Below are positions 42,939 to 50,530 of a stretch of DNA of 64,000 nucleotides, piece after piece (position 1 is the stretch's first letter; every line of letters starts with the position of its first letter). The translations under genes and the position numbers were made by a program. The stretch is from Candidatus Aenigmatarchaeota archaeon. Lineage in GTDB: Archaea > Aenigmatarchaeota > Aenigmatarchaeia > GW2011-AR5. The stretch spans positions 126,293-190,292 of the forward strand of contig JACPRW010000006.1 in assembly GCA_016193585.1 (NCBI GenBank), written 5' to 3'. Under the pieces are notes generated by a model. The model was given only the letters and a program-made list of their open reading frames with translations, did not search any database and was not told the DNA's origin.

Positions 42939-43724
42939 ATGCAAAATGGGCAATCAAAAACAATGGAAGACTTCTGGCTGGAGATGGGATGGTTCAAAGA
43001 GGTATACGACAGAACAACAGACGGGCGCGACAGAAAGCTTACCCAAGGAGAATGGCAGGATGAGTGCGTAAGAGCAGATGCCATCAGGTTTCTTGTGGAG
43101 AACGTGTTGGGAAAGGACCCGAAAGATGTTACTGAGGAAGACTTTCTGAGTAACAAGCTCGGCGGGCTTTTACGTTCATATCACTGGGGAAGCCCTCACG
43201 CTGCATTGAGAAGCGCCGGTTACGAGGTAGAACCCTGGGAAATGCCTGTTAAGCCAAGAAGGTTTTATGAGACGCCGGAAAACAGGAAAGCTGCAACACG
43301 CTGGCTTGTTCACAAAACAGGGAAACCCCCAACAACTGTTACAGCTGCTGATTTTTATGCCAACAGGCTGGGAGGACTTCTGTCTTGTCATTACGGAAAC
43401 AGCCCTTATGATGCTCTGAGAGAAGCAGGATACGAAATGGAGTTATGGGAAATGGAAGGAACACCTAAAGGCTTTTTCGGCATCAGGGAAAACAGAATAA
43501 GAGCCACACAATGGCTTGCCGGAAAGATAGGTAAGGAACCACAAGAGCTTACGCAGCAGGATTTTTTTGCCGCTGGCTTGAAGCATCTCATCAGTGGCTA
43601 TCATAACGGAAGCCCTTATGAGGCGTTACATGAAGCCGGGCTTGTGGATAAGGGAAAGGAGGCATACATGAGAAACCCTAACCATGGAAAGAATCCTGCA
43701 AAGAGGGCGGAATGCTTTATTTAG
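42939..43724 (+). CDS. Protein with three tandem ~65-residue repeats
   Basis: 261 aa. Repeats at about residues 46-104, 115-172 and 184-241, each with R...A.(R/Q)WL..K..GK.P..(V/L)T..DF....L..L(L/I)S..(H/Y).GSPY.AL.EAGY followed by E.WEM in the first two. TTTAATAC lies 28 bp before the first ATG, so the mRNA is leaderless. The GSPYEAL.EAG phrase resembles small DNA-binding repeats found near homing endonucleases, a tentative link. Function unknown. Confidence 0.72.
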   Translation: MQNGQSKTMEDFWLEMGWFKEVYDRTTDGRDRKLTQGEWQDECVRADAIRFLVENVLGKDPKDVTEEDFLSNKLGGLLRSYHWGSPHAALRSAGYEVEPWEMPVKPRRFYETPENRKAATRWLVHKTGKPPTTVTAADFYANRLGGLLSCHYGNSPYDALREAGYEMELWEMEGTPKGFFGIRENRIRATQWLAGKIGKEPQELTQQDFFAAGLKHLISGYHNGSPYEALHEAGLVDKGKEAYMRNPNHGKNPAKRAECFI

Positions 43725-43742
43725 TCCCTGCTAATTAGGTAT

Positions 43743-44480
43743 ATGCTTAACAGCTTCAGGGATGTTTACAACCAGATGCTGCTGTTTCTTTCGGCGCTCG
43801 CTGCACTAGGTGTCTACACGTTCGGAATGCCTGCACTGCTCAATGTCGCTGCCGCTGTTTCCATCGCAGCCTTGCTTGACGCAGGCGTCAACTACTACAA
43901 ATTCAAAAAACTTGAGCTGCCGAAGAGCGGCGTCATTTCGGGTTTCTTTGTGGCACTGATACTGCCGTTCAATCCGCTGTATGCAGCTGCTGGAGCTGCT
44001 ATTGCCATCGCATCCAAGCATATCATACGATTCAACAAAAGGCACGTCTTCAACCCTGCGGCGTTCGGCATCACCGCCGCGATGCTGCTGTTTTCCGCTG
44101 CGGCATCGTGGTGGGTGGCGACGACATGGCTGCTCGTGCCGTTGGGGTTGCTCATTGTTTACAGCATACGGAGATGGAGAACTGCGGCAGCGTTCCTTGG
44201 CGCGTATGCGCTGCTCAGCATTGGATTAAGTATTGTAAGGTTTGGTCTATTTCCTGATGCGTTTCGTGTGCTTGACCTCACGCTGCTCTTCTTTGCGCTG
44301 TTCATGGTCATCGAGCCGCGCACGACGCCGCACCGGACGAAGGCGATGCTCGCCTTCGGCGCACTCGTGGCGCTTGCGTCAGTTGGCCTCAGGGAGCTTG
44401 GCGCGCCGACGGACAGCCTGCTTGCCGCGATGCTCCTGGGGAACCTCTTCACGAGTACGCTCAATAAAAAACTGGGATGA
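43743..44480 (+). CDS. RnfD/NqrB-family membrane protein
   Basis: 245 aa with about eight membrane helices. SKHIIRFNKRHVFNPAAFGIT is the diagnostic NqrB/RnfD/RnfE phrase, and ELPKSGVISGFFVALILPF and MVIEPRTTPHRTKAMLAFG also fit. Those proteins carry flavin in ion-pumping redox complexes. No other Rnf/Nqr subunits are nearby, so this stand-alone copy may work with a different electron donor. Confidence 0.85.
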   Translation: MLNSFRDVYNQMLLFLSALAALGVYTFGMPALLNVAAAVSIAALLDAGVNYYKFKKLELPKSGVISGFFVALILPFNPLYAAAGAAIAIASKHIIRFNKRHVFNPAAFGITAAMLLFSAAASWWVATTWLLVPLGLLIVYSIRRWRTAAAFLGAYALLSIGLSIVRFGLFPDAFRVLDLTLLFFALFMVIEPRTTPHRTKAMLAFGALVALASVGLRELGAPTDSLLAAMLLGNLFTSTLNKKLG

Positions 44481-44485
44481 TGCCA

Positions 44486-44632
44486 ATGGCTGCAATCAGC
44501 ATCTGCACGCGATGCAACGAGCTGTACCTTCCCGGCACCGAACGATGCGACTGCGGCGCCGCGCTTGTCGCCACCTGCACCATCTGCAGCAAGCGCATGG
44601 ACAACTGCCGCTGCGGGAACATTATCAGATGA
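44486..44632 (+). CDS. 48-residue Cys-rich zinc-finger microprotein
   Basis: Starts at ATG 44486 (two further in-frame ATGs at 44477 and 44480 overlap the previous stop) and ends at TGA 44632. MAAISICTRCNELYLPGT is followed by three more Cys pairs: CDCG, CTIC and CRCG. Eight Cys in four pairs suit two zinc sites. It is coupled to the RnfD-like gene. No function assigned. Confidence 0.7.
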   Translation: MAAISICTRCNELYLPGTERCDCGAALVATCTICSKRMDNCRCGNIIR

Positions 44633-44684
44633 TATGGGATACGACGCGCGTGTACAGCGAAGCGACACGTGCGGGGTATTACGA

Positions 44685-44697
44685 CTCGCGAAGCGAG
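44685..44697 (+). promoter_or_regulatory. Short hairpin covering the Shine-Dalgarno sequence of the next gene
   Basis: CTCGC-GAA-GCGAG folds with a three-base loop, and its 3' arm contains the start of GAGGGG (44695-44700), 5 bases before ATG 44705. An almost identical arrangement precedes lplA at 60907-60919 with a compensated G-C to A-T change. It could lower translation until opened. Confidence 0.65.
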
Positions 44698-44704
44698 GGG
44701 TATT

Positions 44705-45082
44705 ATGGAGCTGTTTGTCTACGGCGGATTCGCGGCCGCGCTCGAACAAATCACCGGCAAAAAGCACGCCATGAAAAGGGCGCTGCTTCCGGGTTACCGG
44801 CACATCGAGGATAGGCACACCGTCGTGAAATGGAAGGACGGCTCGGTCGCCGGCAAGCTTGTCACCGACATCACGCAGGACGATATCATAAAGCTCGATG
44901 CGCTCAATCCTGAGAACACGCGGACCGTCGAGCGAGTGCACGCAGGAAAGAAGCTGTATCAGGCATTCGTCTACGTGAACTCGGACTATTCGCTCAAAGA
45001 GCTGGAGCGTTCAGGCCATGCAACGGTACCCCGGTCACCAGCAGCACTGCAAACAAAAGCGGCTGGTGCAAGCCGTATATAA
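44705..45082 (+). CDS. Gamma-glutamylcyclotransferase-like (AIG2-type) protein
   Basis: 125 aa. MELFVYGGFAAALEQITG occupies the place of the VYGTL substrate-binding motif, with LLPGYRHIED and KLDALNPENTR in the usual order and KLYQAFVYV as the last strand. The catalytic Glu is not certain. The last 30 residues overlap the convergent DUF1624 gene and look atypical, so the end may be altered. An SD-covering hairpin lies just upstream. Confidence 0.7.
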   Translation: MELFVYGGFAAALEQITGKKHAMKRALLPGYRHIEDRHTVVKWKDGSVAGKLVTDITQDDIIKLDALNPENTRTVERVHAGKKLYQAFVYVNSDYSLKELERSGHATVPRSPAALQTKAAGASRI

Positions 45083-45731
45083 GCAGCGAATGCCTGCCGA
45101 CGAGGCAGAGCACGCGGGCAGCGCCGGGCATTTTGCCAATGACGAAGCTCCTTTTGCCGCGCGGATAGTGGACGTTCCCGAGGTGTATGCCCATGAGGAA
45201 CAGGCCGAACCACGGCAGCAGAGGGAAATAGTCGAACGTGTAGAAGTTGTGCGGCGCCAAGCCGAGCCACAATAACCACGGCATATCAACGGAAACGGAG
45301 CCGAGATATGCGCCTGTCATCATCAAGAGTGCGCCGAGCACGAGATTCAGCCTTCCGAGCTTCACGAACAGGGAGCCGGCAGCGACCGCGACTCCCATGA
45401 AATGGAGTATGCCGAACACCACGGTTCCCTGAGGCACGAACAGCCATGTCGCCAGCGTGACCAACAAACCGAACGAAAAGAGCATGGCGCCACGCGAAAG
45501 GAATTTCTGCAACCGCTTCCTCTTCGGCGTCCGGTGGCAGCTTATGGCAAGGGAAACGCCCGCGACGGCAATGAACGTGCCGGCGATGAGGCGGGGGAAG
45601 AGCCACCAGTAGAACCACCCGCCACCGGCATCGTACACGCCAAAGTAGCGCAGCGTGAACGACCAGTTGAACAGGAGCATGAGCATCACGGCAACGCCCC
45701 GCGCCGCATCCAGCTCCCAGAAGCGTGCCAT
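44994..45731 (-). CDS. DUF1624 membrane protein (heparan-alpha-glucosaminide N-acetyltransferase-like)
   Basis: 245 aa with about seven membrane helices. WELDAARGVAVMLMLLFNW is the diagnostic opening with conserved Asp and Arg; GILHFMGVAVAAGSLFV and YFPLLPWFGLFLMGIHLG also match. Such acyltransferase-fold proteins modify carbohydrates at the membrane. It follows the M56-like peptidase gene by 24 bases on the same strand. Confidence 0.85.
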   Translation of the reverse strand: MARFWELDAARGVAVMLMLLFNWSFTLRYFGVYDAGGGWFYWWLFPRLIAGTFIAVAGVSLAISCHRTPKRKRLQKFLSRGAMLFSFGLLVTLATWLFVPQGTVVFGILHFMGVAVAAGSLFVKLGRLNLVLGALLMMTGAYLGSVSVDMPWLLWLGLAPHNFYTFDYFPLLPWFGLFLMGIHLGNVHYPRGKRSFVIGKMPGAARVLCLVGRHSLLIYGLHQPLLFAVLLVTGVPLHGLNAPAL

Positions 45732-45755
45732 ATGCTACAACTGGCGGGCATCATT

Positions 45756-46508
45756 TTAATAGTGGCAGCAGAAGGCGTCCATCTTCCGCTTGGCTGACAA
45801 CAAGTATCTTTCTGTCTTTTGCTGCCGCACCACGAACGCGTCGGTCCTGCGCTCTTCCTCGCCTGCGTCATGGTGGAACCTCGCGAGCAGCGACAGCGGC
45901 GAGAGCCGGAGCAGCGCGTGCGACAGCTTCAGCGCCGACGACCGGCGCTGCAGATGGGCAAGCTCGTGGAGGAGGACCGCCTCGATTTCCTTCCTGTTCA
46001 TGACATCGAGCAAGCCTACGGACAGGAATATCGCCGAGCGGAAGCTGCGGAACGAGAATGCGAGCGGCTTTGCCCGGTCGATGGCGTACAGCTTCAGCTT
46101 TTTTATCTTCATCCTCCGTGCGTGCCGGTGCACGAAACGGAGCAGTTCCTTGTCGCTTATTTCCATCCGCTTGTGGGAAACGATGTAAAACGACGGGATG
46201 ACGACGAAGCCAGCGATGGTTGCAAGGGCCAGCGTTGACGGCAACGCATAGCCAATAAGGGCGTAGGTGTTGTCCTGGCACGGCATGCACATGCTGCCGC
46301 AGGCGAGATTGGTCGTGAACAGCACGGCAGGAAACGAAAGGAAGAAGAGGTGGCTGTAGATAATCCCTATTTTCAGTTTTGTCGACAGTTCGTATTTCTT
46401 CAGCGCATACAATGTAAGCACAGCGAAAGCCAGCGATAGAATCGAGAGCGCCAGCCGTTCGCCGCCGATCAGGTCAACGATGTTGGTTATGCATCCGACG
46501 AGCATCAT
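45756..46508 (-). CDS. M48/M56-type membrane metallopeptidase
   Basis: 250 aa. Membrane helices near the N-terminus and around residue 90, then a cytoplasmic peptidase region with AVLLHELAHLQRRS (HExxH) followed by an acidic GEEERRTDAFVV likely to hold the third ligand. Its neighbour is a BlaI-type repressor, matching the BlaR1-BlaI layout in which the peptidase cleaves the repressor. The sensor domain of BlaR1 is missing, so the signal must differ. Confidence 0.85.
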   Translation of the reverse strand: MMLVGCITNIVDLIGGERLALSILSLAFAVLTLYALKKYELSTKLKIGIIYSHLFFLSFPAVLFTTNLACGSMCMPCQDNTYALIGYALPSTLALATIAGFVVIPSFYIVSHKRMEISDKELLRFVHRHARRMKIKKLKLYAIDRAKPLAFSFRSFRSAIFLSVGLLDVMNRKEIEAVLLHELAHLQRRSSALKLSHALLRLSPLSLLARFHHDAGEEERRTDAFVVRQQKTERYLLSAKRKMDAFCCHY

Positions 46509-46526
46509 ACCCCACCTTCGGTGCGA

Positions 46527-46633
46527 CAAGGACTTTTATCAAAGTCCTTGTGCACGCAAAGACCAGTGGTCTTTGCCGTGTCGTGCTCAAAGAACCTTCG
46601 GTTCTTTGGCACCCTGAAGAGCTTCGCTCTTCA
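46527..46633. repeat. Array of four short-loop perfect hairpins
   Basis: Four hairpins in 107 bases: CAAGGACTTT-TATC-AAAGTCCTTG (46527-46550), GCAAAGACC-AGT-GGTCTTTGC (46556-46576), CAAAGAACC-TTC-GGTTCTTTG (46588-46608), TGAAGAGC-TTC-GCTCTTCA (46615-46633). They lie between blaI and the peptidase gene. The stems are unrelated in sequence, but every loop is 3-4 bases and stems are perfect. Confidence 0.85.
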
Positions 46634-46655
46634 CGGCATCCCATACTACAGCCAA

Positions 46656-47024
46656 CTATTTTTTGCCCCTGAACCTCTCGTTGAAATACGCCACGGCGGT
46701 TTTGCCGAACGTGTCGATGAGTTTGTCGACCGTGCGCTCGATGACGGTGTTCTCGAACTCTTCCTTCGACGTCTTGGCAGCATAGATGTAATGATAACCG
46801 CCTCTTCCCGGCTCTGCACGCCGCTCGACGACGCCCTTCGCATGGAGCCTGTCGAGCATCACCGCAACGCTTGTCAGGGCTACCGCTCGCCGCGGCTTAA
46901 GGTCAGCATAAATATCGCGCACACGGGCGCTTTCTTTTTTCCAGAGAAGTTCGAGCACTTCCGTTTCAAGCGGGCTCAAAACGCCGAGGCCGCGCTTGTT
47001 GAGCCGTATCCTGCTCACGTGCAT
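46656..47024 (-). CDS. BlaI/MecI/CopY-family transcriptional repressor
   Basis: 122 aa winged-helix protein: LSPLETEVLELLWKKESARVRDIYADLKPRRAVALTSVAVMLDRLHAKGVVERRAE (in part), then KTSKEEFENTVIERTVDKLIDTFG as the dimer region and cleavage zone. A membrane peptidase gene follows, as in bla/mec systems. Likely target sites are palindromes such as that at 47464-47480. In archaea this pair is unlikely to sense beta-lactams; copper or envelope stress are alternatives. Confidence 0.87.
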   Translation of the reverse strand: MHVSRIRLNKRGLGVLSPLETEVLELLWKKESARVRDIYADLKPRRAVALTSVAVMLDRLHAKGVVERRAEPGRGGYHYIYAAKTSKEEFENTVIERTVDKLIDTFGKTAVAYFNERFRGKK

Positions 47025-47167
47025 GTTTTATTTTTAACTTTGATTCTACTTAAGCTTTACAACAAATGAAGAGGTTTCCATGCCTGTTTCTGCTGCATGT
47101 TGCTTCTATAATTTAACCTACTATCAACATTTATATTCCGCTCCGACCAATTAGTAGCGGTGATCGT

Positions 47168-47368
47168 ATGGGAGGTATGGGAGGCACGTGCATGACCGTT
47201 TCGGGTCTCCTGGTCCTGGGAGCGGGCGCAACGCTGCTTGCGTTCGGTATGGGATCGGTTGCCGGAAACACCGCACATCTGGTTGCAGGAGCGCTGTTTG
47301 CCCTCGTCGGCCTTGGCGAGATTATGCACGGCATGGGCATGTGCCCGATGCACAAAGGAAAGCGCTGA
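47168..47368 (+). CDS. Small Gly/Met/His-containing membrane protein
   Basis: 66 aa. Two membrane helices (TVSGLLVLGAGATLLAFGM and HLVAGALFALVGLGEIMHG), Met-rich ends (MGGMGGTCM and HGMGMCPMHKGKR) and two Cys. The Met/Cys/His content suggests Cu(I) or another soft metal. TTTATATTCC lies about 35 bp upstream. It is divergent from blaI and may share its control. Confidence 0.65.
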   Translation: MGGMGGTCMTVSGLLVLGAGATLLAFGMGSVAGNTAHLVAGALFALVGLGEIMHGMGMCPMHKGKR

Positions 47369-47463
47369 ACAGACCACATTTTTCTGGCGTTCTGCTGCTG
47401 TTGTTCGCCCCGGCCGAAACGGCCGGGGTATCTTTAAATATACCCCTCTCCAACTATTCAAGA

Positions 47464-47480
47464 TTTACAATATATGTAAA
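47464..47480. promoter_or_regulatory. Palindrome TTTACA-N5-TGTAAA before the TlpA gene
   Basis: TTTACA (47464-47469) and TGTAAA (47475-47480) are inverted around ATATA, 10 bases before ATG 47490 and about 20 bases after the TATA box TTTAAATATACC. TACA...TGTA is the core of BlaI/CopY operators, although their spacer is usually shorter. The BlaI-type gene is 0.5 kb away. Confidence 0.5.
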
Positions 47481-47489
47481 GGTAATTAC

Positions 47490-48038
47490 ATGAAAGCTCT
47501 GCCGGTGCTTGTTGGCCTGCTCATACTCGCGAGCGGCTGCATCTCGTCGCAGGGCATACCGACGACGAAGCAGGGCGTGCAGGTGCGCCAGAACCCGATT
47601 TTCGGCCCGCAACCGGGCGAGCAAGCCCCTGCGTTCACGGTTACCACAACCGATGCCAGAACCATTTCGCTGGACAGCCTGACACAGTACAAGAAGCCGG
47701 TGGTGCTGTACTTCTTCGCCACCTGGTGCTCAACGTGCATCGAGGACCTCAAGCAGGCAAAGCAGGTGTATCCGGCGTATGCCAACAGGATTGAATTTAT
47801 CGCTGCCGACCTCGACCTTGAGGAGAACAAGGAGGTCATCGACGCATTCGTGAAGCGCTACGGCTTCGAGGGCTTCAGGAATTTTGCGCTGCCGCAGGAG
47901 CAACTTCTTGTTGATTACCGGATAACGCAGACATCAACCAAATATCTGATAAACAGAGACGGCATTGTGGTGTTCAGCCATTCGGGTGCTACCAACACCG
48001 AAGGCTGGAAAAGAATATTTGAGAGTTTGCTGCAGTGA
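47490..48038 (+). CDS. TlpA-type thioredoxin-fold lipoprotein
   Basis: 182 aa. Lipobox LILASGC with Cys 17, then the AhpC/TSA-like opening GPQPGEQAPAFTVTTTDARTISLDSL, active site FFATWCSTCIEDL (CSTC), and cis-Pro-containing STKYLINRDGIVVF region. It acts outside the membrane in disulfide reduction. The next gene encodes a CcdA-like protein that would pass electrons to it. Confidence 0.9.
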   Translation: MKALPVLVGLLILASGCISSQGIPTTKQGVQVRQNPIFGPQPGEQAPAFTVTTTDARTISLDSLTQYKKPVVLYFFATWCSTCIEDLKQAKQVYPAYANRIEFIAADLDLEENKEVIDAFVKRYGFEGFRNFALPQEQLLVDYRITQTSTKYLINRDGIVVFSHSGATNTEGWKRIFESLLQ

Positions 48039-48050
48039 ACATTCGAAGTA

Positions 48051-48143
48051 AAAGTAAAGAACATTGATTTTGGAACATTGTACAATGTTCTTTCCATATA
48101 GCAGATTACAGCTAAAAGTTCCATTATTATTACAATCTGCTAT
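48051..48143. repeat. Tandem kissing-hairpin element between tlpA-like and ccdA-like genes
   Basis: Close copy of 34274-34366: left stem AAAGAACATTG/CAATGTTCTTT, right stem AGCAGATT/AATCTGCT, and loop pair TGGAAC/GTTCCA. The left end is AAAG rather than ATAG; the right end is CTAT. It starts 13 bases after the TlpA stop. Confidence 0.8.
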
Positions 48144-48158
48144 AAAACTGAAGCATCA

Positions 48159-48851
48159 ATGATTTGTATGGTCGATGTAATTATCCTCTTCCTGGCTTTC
48201 ACCGCAGGAGCCATAGCGTTTTTCAGCGTCTGCGGCGCCGTTGTCATGCCTGCGTACCTGACGCATTACTTCGGAAAAGAAGCGAAGGATGAAAGGATGA
48301 AGAAGAGCATCACCCGTGGTATCACCGCCGGGCTGCTGGTGACGCTCGGCTTTCTCACGGTATTCGGCATTTCGGGAGCTGTCATAACCTATTTCGGGAG
48401 AGGTCTCATTGCATACATTCCGTGGATAAGCATTCTTCTCGGGGCTGCGCTCATTGTATTCGGTGCTCTGACACTTGCCGGAAGGACTGTCATGCTTGCC
48501 ATACCGCACAAAAAACTCGCAGTTTCCAATACCATTTCATTCTACAACTTCGGCATCGTCTACGGCATCGCTTCGCTCGGCTGCACGCTGCCCATTTTTG
48601 TTTCCATACTCTCGATAGCCCTTGCCGCTGACGCGACGACAGGATTTCTTAGTTTCATTTTCTACTCCCTTGGCATGGGAATTGTCATGCTTGTGGTGAG
48701 CGTTGCCGCGGCTGCATCGAAGGGGCTGCTGGCAAAACGAATAACCTCGCTCACGCCGCTGATGAAGAAGCTCAGCGGCGTCTTTATCATCGTCGTCGGC
48801 ATATACCTCATCTATACGCAGATAAAGACAGGACTCATCGTGCTTGGCTGA
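48159..48851 (+). CDS. ccdA: CcdA/DsbD-type transmembrane thiol-disulfide carrier
   Basis: 230 aa with six membrane helices. Helix 1 carries FFSVCGAVVMPAYLTHYF and helix 4 carries IASLGCTLPIFVSIL, each with the conserved Cys-Pro neighbourhood of CcdA. It moves electrons from cytoplasmic thioredoxin to outside thioredoxin-like proteins. Adjacent to the TlpA lipoprotein and upstream of the secreted thioredoxin-rich cluster. ATG 48168 is an alternative start. Confidence 0.9.
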   Translation: MICMVDVIILFLAFTAGAIAFFSVCGAVVMPAYLTHYFGKEAKDERMKKSITRGITAGLLVTLGFLTVFGISGAVITYFGRGLIAYIPWISILLGAALIVFGALTLAGRTVMLAIPHKKLAVSNTISFYNFGIVYGIASLGCTLPIFVSILSIALAADATTGFLSFIFYSLGMGIVMLVVSVAAAASKGLLAKRITSLTPLMKKLSGVFIIVVGIYLIYTQIKTGLIVLG

Positions 48852-48855
48852 AACT

Positions 48856-49317
48856 ATGGACAGTAACATGGTGACCATGATGGCTCTTGTAGTTATTCTT
48901 GTATCAGGTTGCGTATCGCAGCCGGCTGGGCAAACAAAAGCGTATTCACCTTCACTTAATCCTGCTGAAGTTGTAGAACTGTACTTCGCCTCATGGGATT
49001 CGAAAGATTATGAAATGATGTACGCAACCATCTCAGACGGCTTCAAGCGCATCGAGCCGACGGCGCAGACGCCGGAAGCCTTCAGCGCTCAGATGGCGAA
49101 GTTTTACGAATCTGCAAAAAGTGTGCAATTAGTCAGTGACACAGAAACCATTAATGACGGCGCAACTGCAAGCATTGACTACACGATAGAAATAGAAAAG
49201 ACCGATGGCATGAAAACGCCGTTCAGCGGCACCTACACGCTCAAGTACCGGAGCACTGACGCAAGCCCGGGGTGGAAGCTCATCCATCCGTACGGGAAGA
49301 ATGTTGATATTTCGTAG
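48856..49317 (+). CDS. Lipoprotein with NTF2-like domain
   Basis: 153 aa. Lipobox LVSGC with Cys 19, then NPAEVVELYFASWDSKDYEMMYATISDGFKRI and a curved-sheet pattern ending YTLKYRSTDASPGWKLIHPYG, typical of NTF2-like/DUF4878 proteins. These bind small ligands or act as scaffolds. It lies in the run of envelope genes and overlaps the end of the ccdA-like gene only through an alternative TTG start at 48844. Confidence 0.72.
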   Translation: MDSNMVTMMALVVILVSGCVSQPAGQTKAYSPSLNPAEVVELYFASWDSKDYEMMYATISDGFKRIEPTAQTPEAFSAQMAKFYESAKSVQLVSDTETINDGATASIDYTIEIEKTDGMKTPFSGTYTLKYRSTDASPGWKLIHPYGKNVDIS

Positions 49318-49325
49318 GCGATTGG

Positions 49326-49757
49326 ATGAAAAGAAAGCATAAATCTAAGCATCAATTAAAAATTCGATCGATACTGATCGGCAGTTTGGCGGCTTTGACA
49401 ATCCTGCTCGCCTTCGGTTTCATTACAGCGCTTATACCTAATGCATTGTTTATAAGAATGACACCCGTTTACTTCTACGATTATGTATTTCTTTCCCTAA
49501 CATCCATTCTGTCAGGCGCGTACATGGGATTATGGTATTATGCAAAAAGAACGCAGGCGAAATGCAATTACGCCGCGGCTGGCGGTGCTGTTGGCGGTTT
49601 ATTCTCTTTCGGCTGCGCAATCTGTAATAAAATACTAATACTTCTTTTGGGTGTGACGGGAGTGGTAACATATTTTATGCCTTTGCAGCCGGTACTTGGC
49701 GTAATTAGCTTGATTCTCCTGTCATATGCCGTTTATAAGCAATCTAAAAATAGGTGA
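49326..49757 (+). CDS. Membrane protein with intramembrane CxxC
   Basis: 143 aa with four membrane helices. Helix 3 begins FSFGCAICNKILILLLGVTGVVTYF, with a CAIC pair at its start; NYAAAGGAVGG precedes it. Similar short proteins accompany mercury or thiol genes, where a Cys pair in the membrane passes metal or electrons. It stands just before the HxH protein and mercuric reductase, with close spacing. Function inferred from position. Confidence 0.65.
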   Translation: MKRKHKSKHQLKIRSILIGSLAALTILLAFGFITALIPNALFIRMTPVYFYDYVFLSLTSILSGAYMGLWYYAKRTQAKCNYAAAGGAVGGLFSFGCAICNKILILLLGVTGVVTYFMPLQPVLGVISLILLSYAVYKQSKNR

Positions 49758-49761
49758 ATCT

Positions 49762-50520
49762 ATGGGAGAATACATTGAGATACGATCAACGCACGTGCTT
49801 CTTGCCATAGCAGGCATAGCATTACTCGTAGCAGGATATGCACTAATTTCCTCACTCTCCACGCTGTCATTGCAGCAAAAATCTGACAAGGAAGCTGCAA
49901 CAATGCCGCCAAAAATATCGAGAATGGATCTGTCGCCCTTCGACAGAGCGTTAGCAAGGCAGATTATGGACAAAAATGGCGACGGCAAGTGCGATGCATG
50001 CGGCATGCCTGTCGATATGTGCATCGACAGCGGACAGCTACAGTGCAACATGGACCCGTCATCAACCATTGGCCTCCTCGGCTCGCAGCACATCCATGCA
50101 GACTGGAAAATATACATAAATGGCAAGGCATTAGACGATAAATTTTTTGACTCTATATCCATGGACATGTCTAATACAAACAATGGCATATCAAGCAGCT
50201 TCATACATGTTGACAAAGGAGCGCCTTCTCCAGAAAAGACCGGAGATTTAATACATATGCACGCGACTGGCGTGCCTTTGTGGATATTCTTCAAAAGCGT
50301 TGGTATGGATTTCAGCAAGGATTGCGTAACGCTGCCAGACGGACAAAAGTTCTGCAGCGACAACAAAAACGTTTTGAAGTTCTACGTAAATGGCAAACCG
50401 AACAACGAGTGGGAAAACTATGTATTCAGCGATTTGGACAAGGTTCTGATTTCATACGGGGATGAAACTGATTTAACCATTCAACTGAATTCAATTACAG
50501 ACTTTGCGAAAAATCATTGA
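49762..50520 (+). CDS. Membrane-anchored extracytoplasmic protein with HxH motifs
   Basis: 252 aa. N-terminal membrane helix (LLAIAGIALLVAGYALIS), then a Cys-rich metal-type loop DKNGDGKCDACGMPVDMC, then a domain with HIHADWKIYINGK, FIHVDKG, LIHMHATGVPLWIFFKSVG and FCSDNKNVLKFYVNGKPNNEWENY. The His-rich pattern recurs in the protein at 55588 (HWHADVD, LHTHD, VIHTEG, TLGRFMKILGVKF), so the two are paralogous. Probable metal binding outside the cell, just upstream of merA. Confidence 0.72.
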   Translation: MGEYIEIRSTHVLLAIAGIALLVAGYALISSLSTLSLQQKSDKEAATMPPKISRMDLSPFDRALARQIMDKNGDGKCDACGMPVDMCIDSGQLQCNMDPSSTIGLLGSQHIHADWKIYINGKALDDKFFDSISMDMSNTNNGISSSFIHVDKGAPSPEKTGDLIHMHATGVPLWIFFKSVGMDFSKDCVTLPDGQKFCSDNKNVLKFYVNGKPNNEWENYVFSDLDKVLISYGDETDLTIQLNSITDFAKNH

Positions 50521-50530
50521 GGGGGTACAT

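Noticed and set aside
46527-46633. CRISPR array or terminator array
   Set aside because: Units are perfect hairpins with different stems, not direct repeats with unique spacers, and lack T-runs typical of intrinsic terminators.
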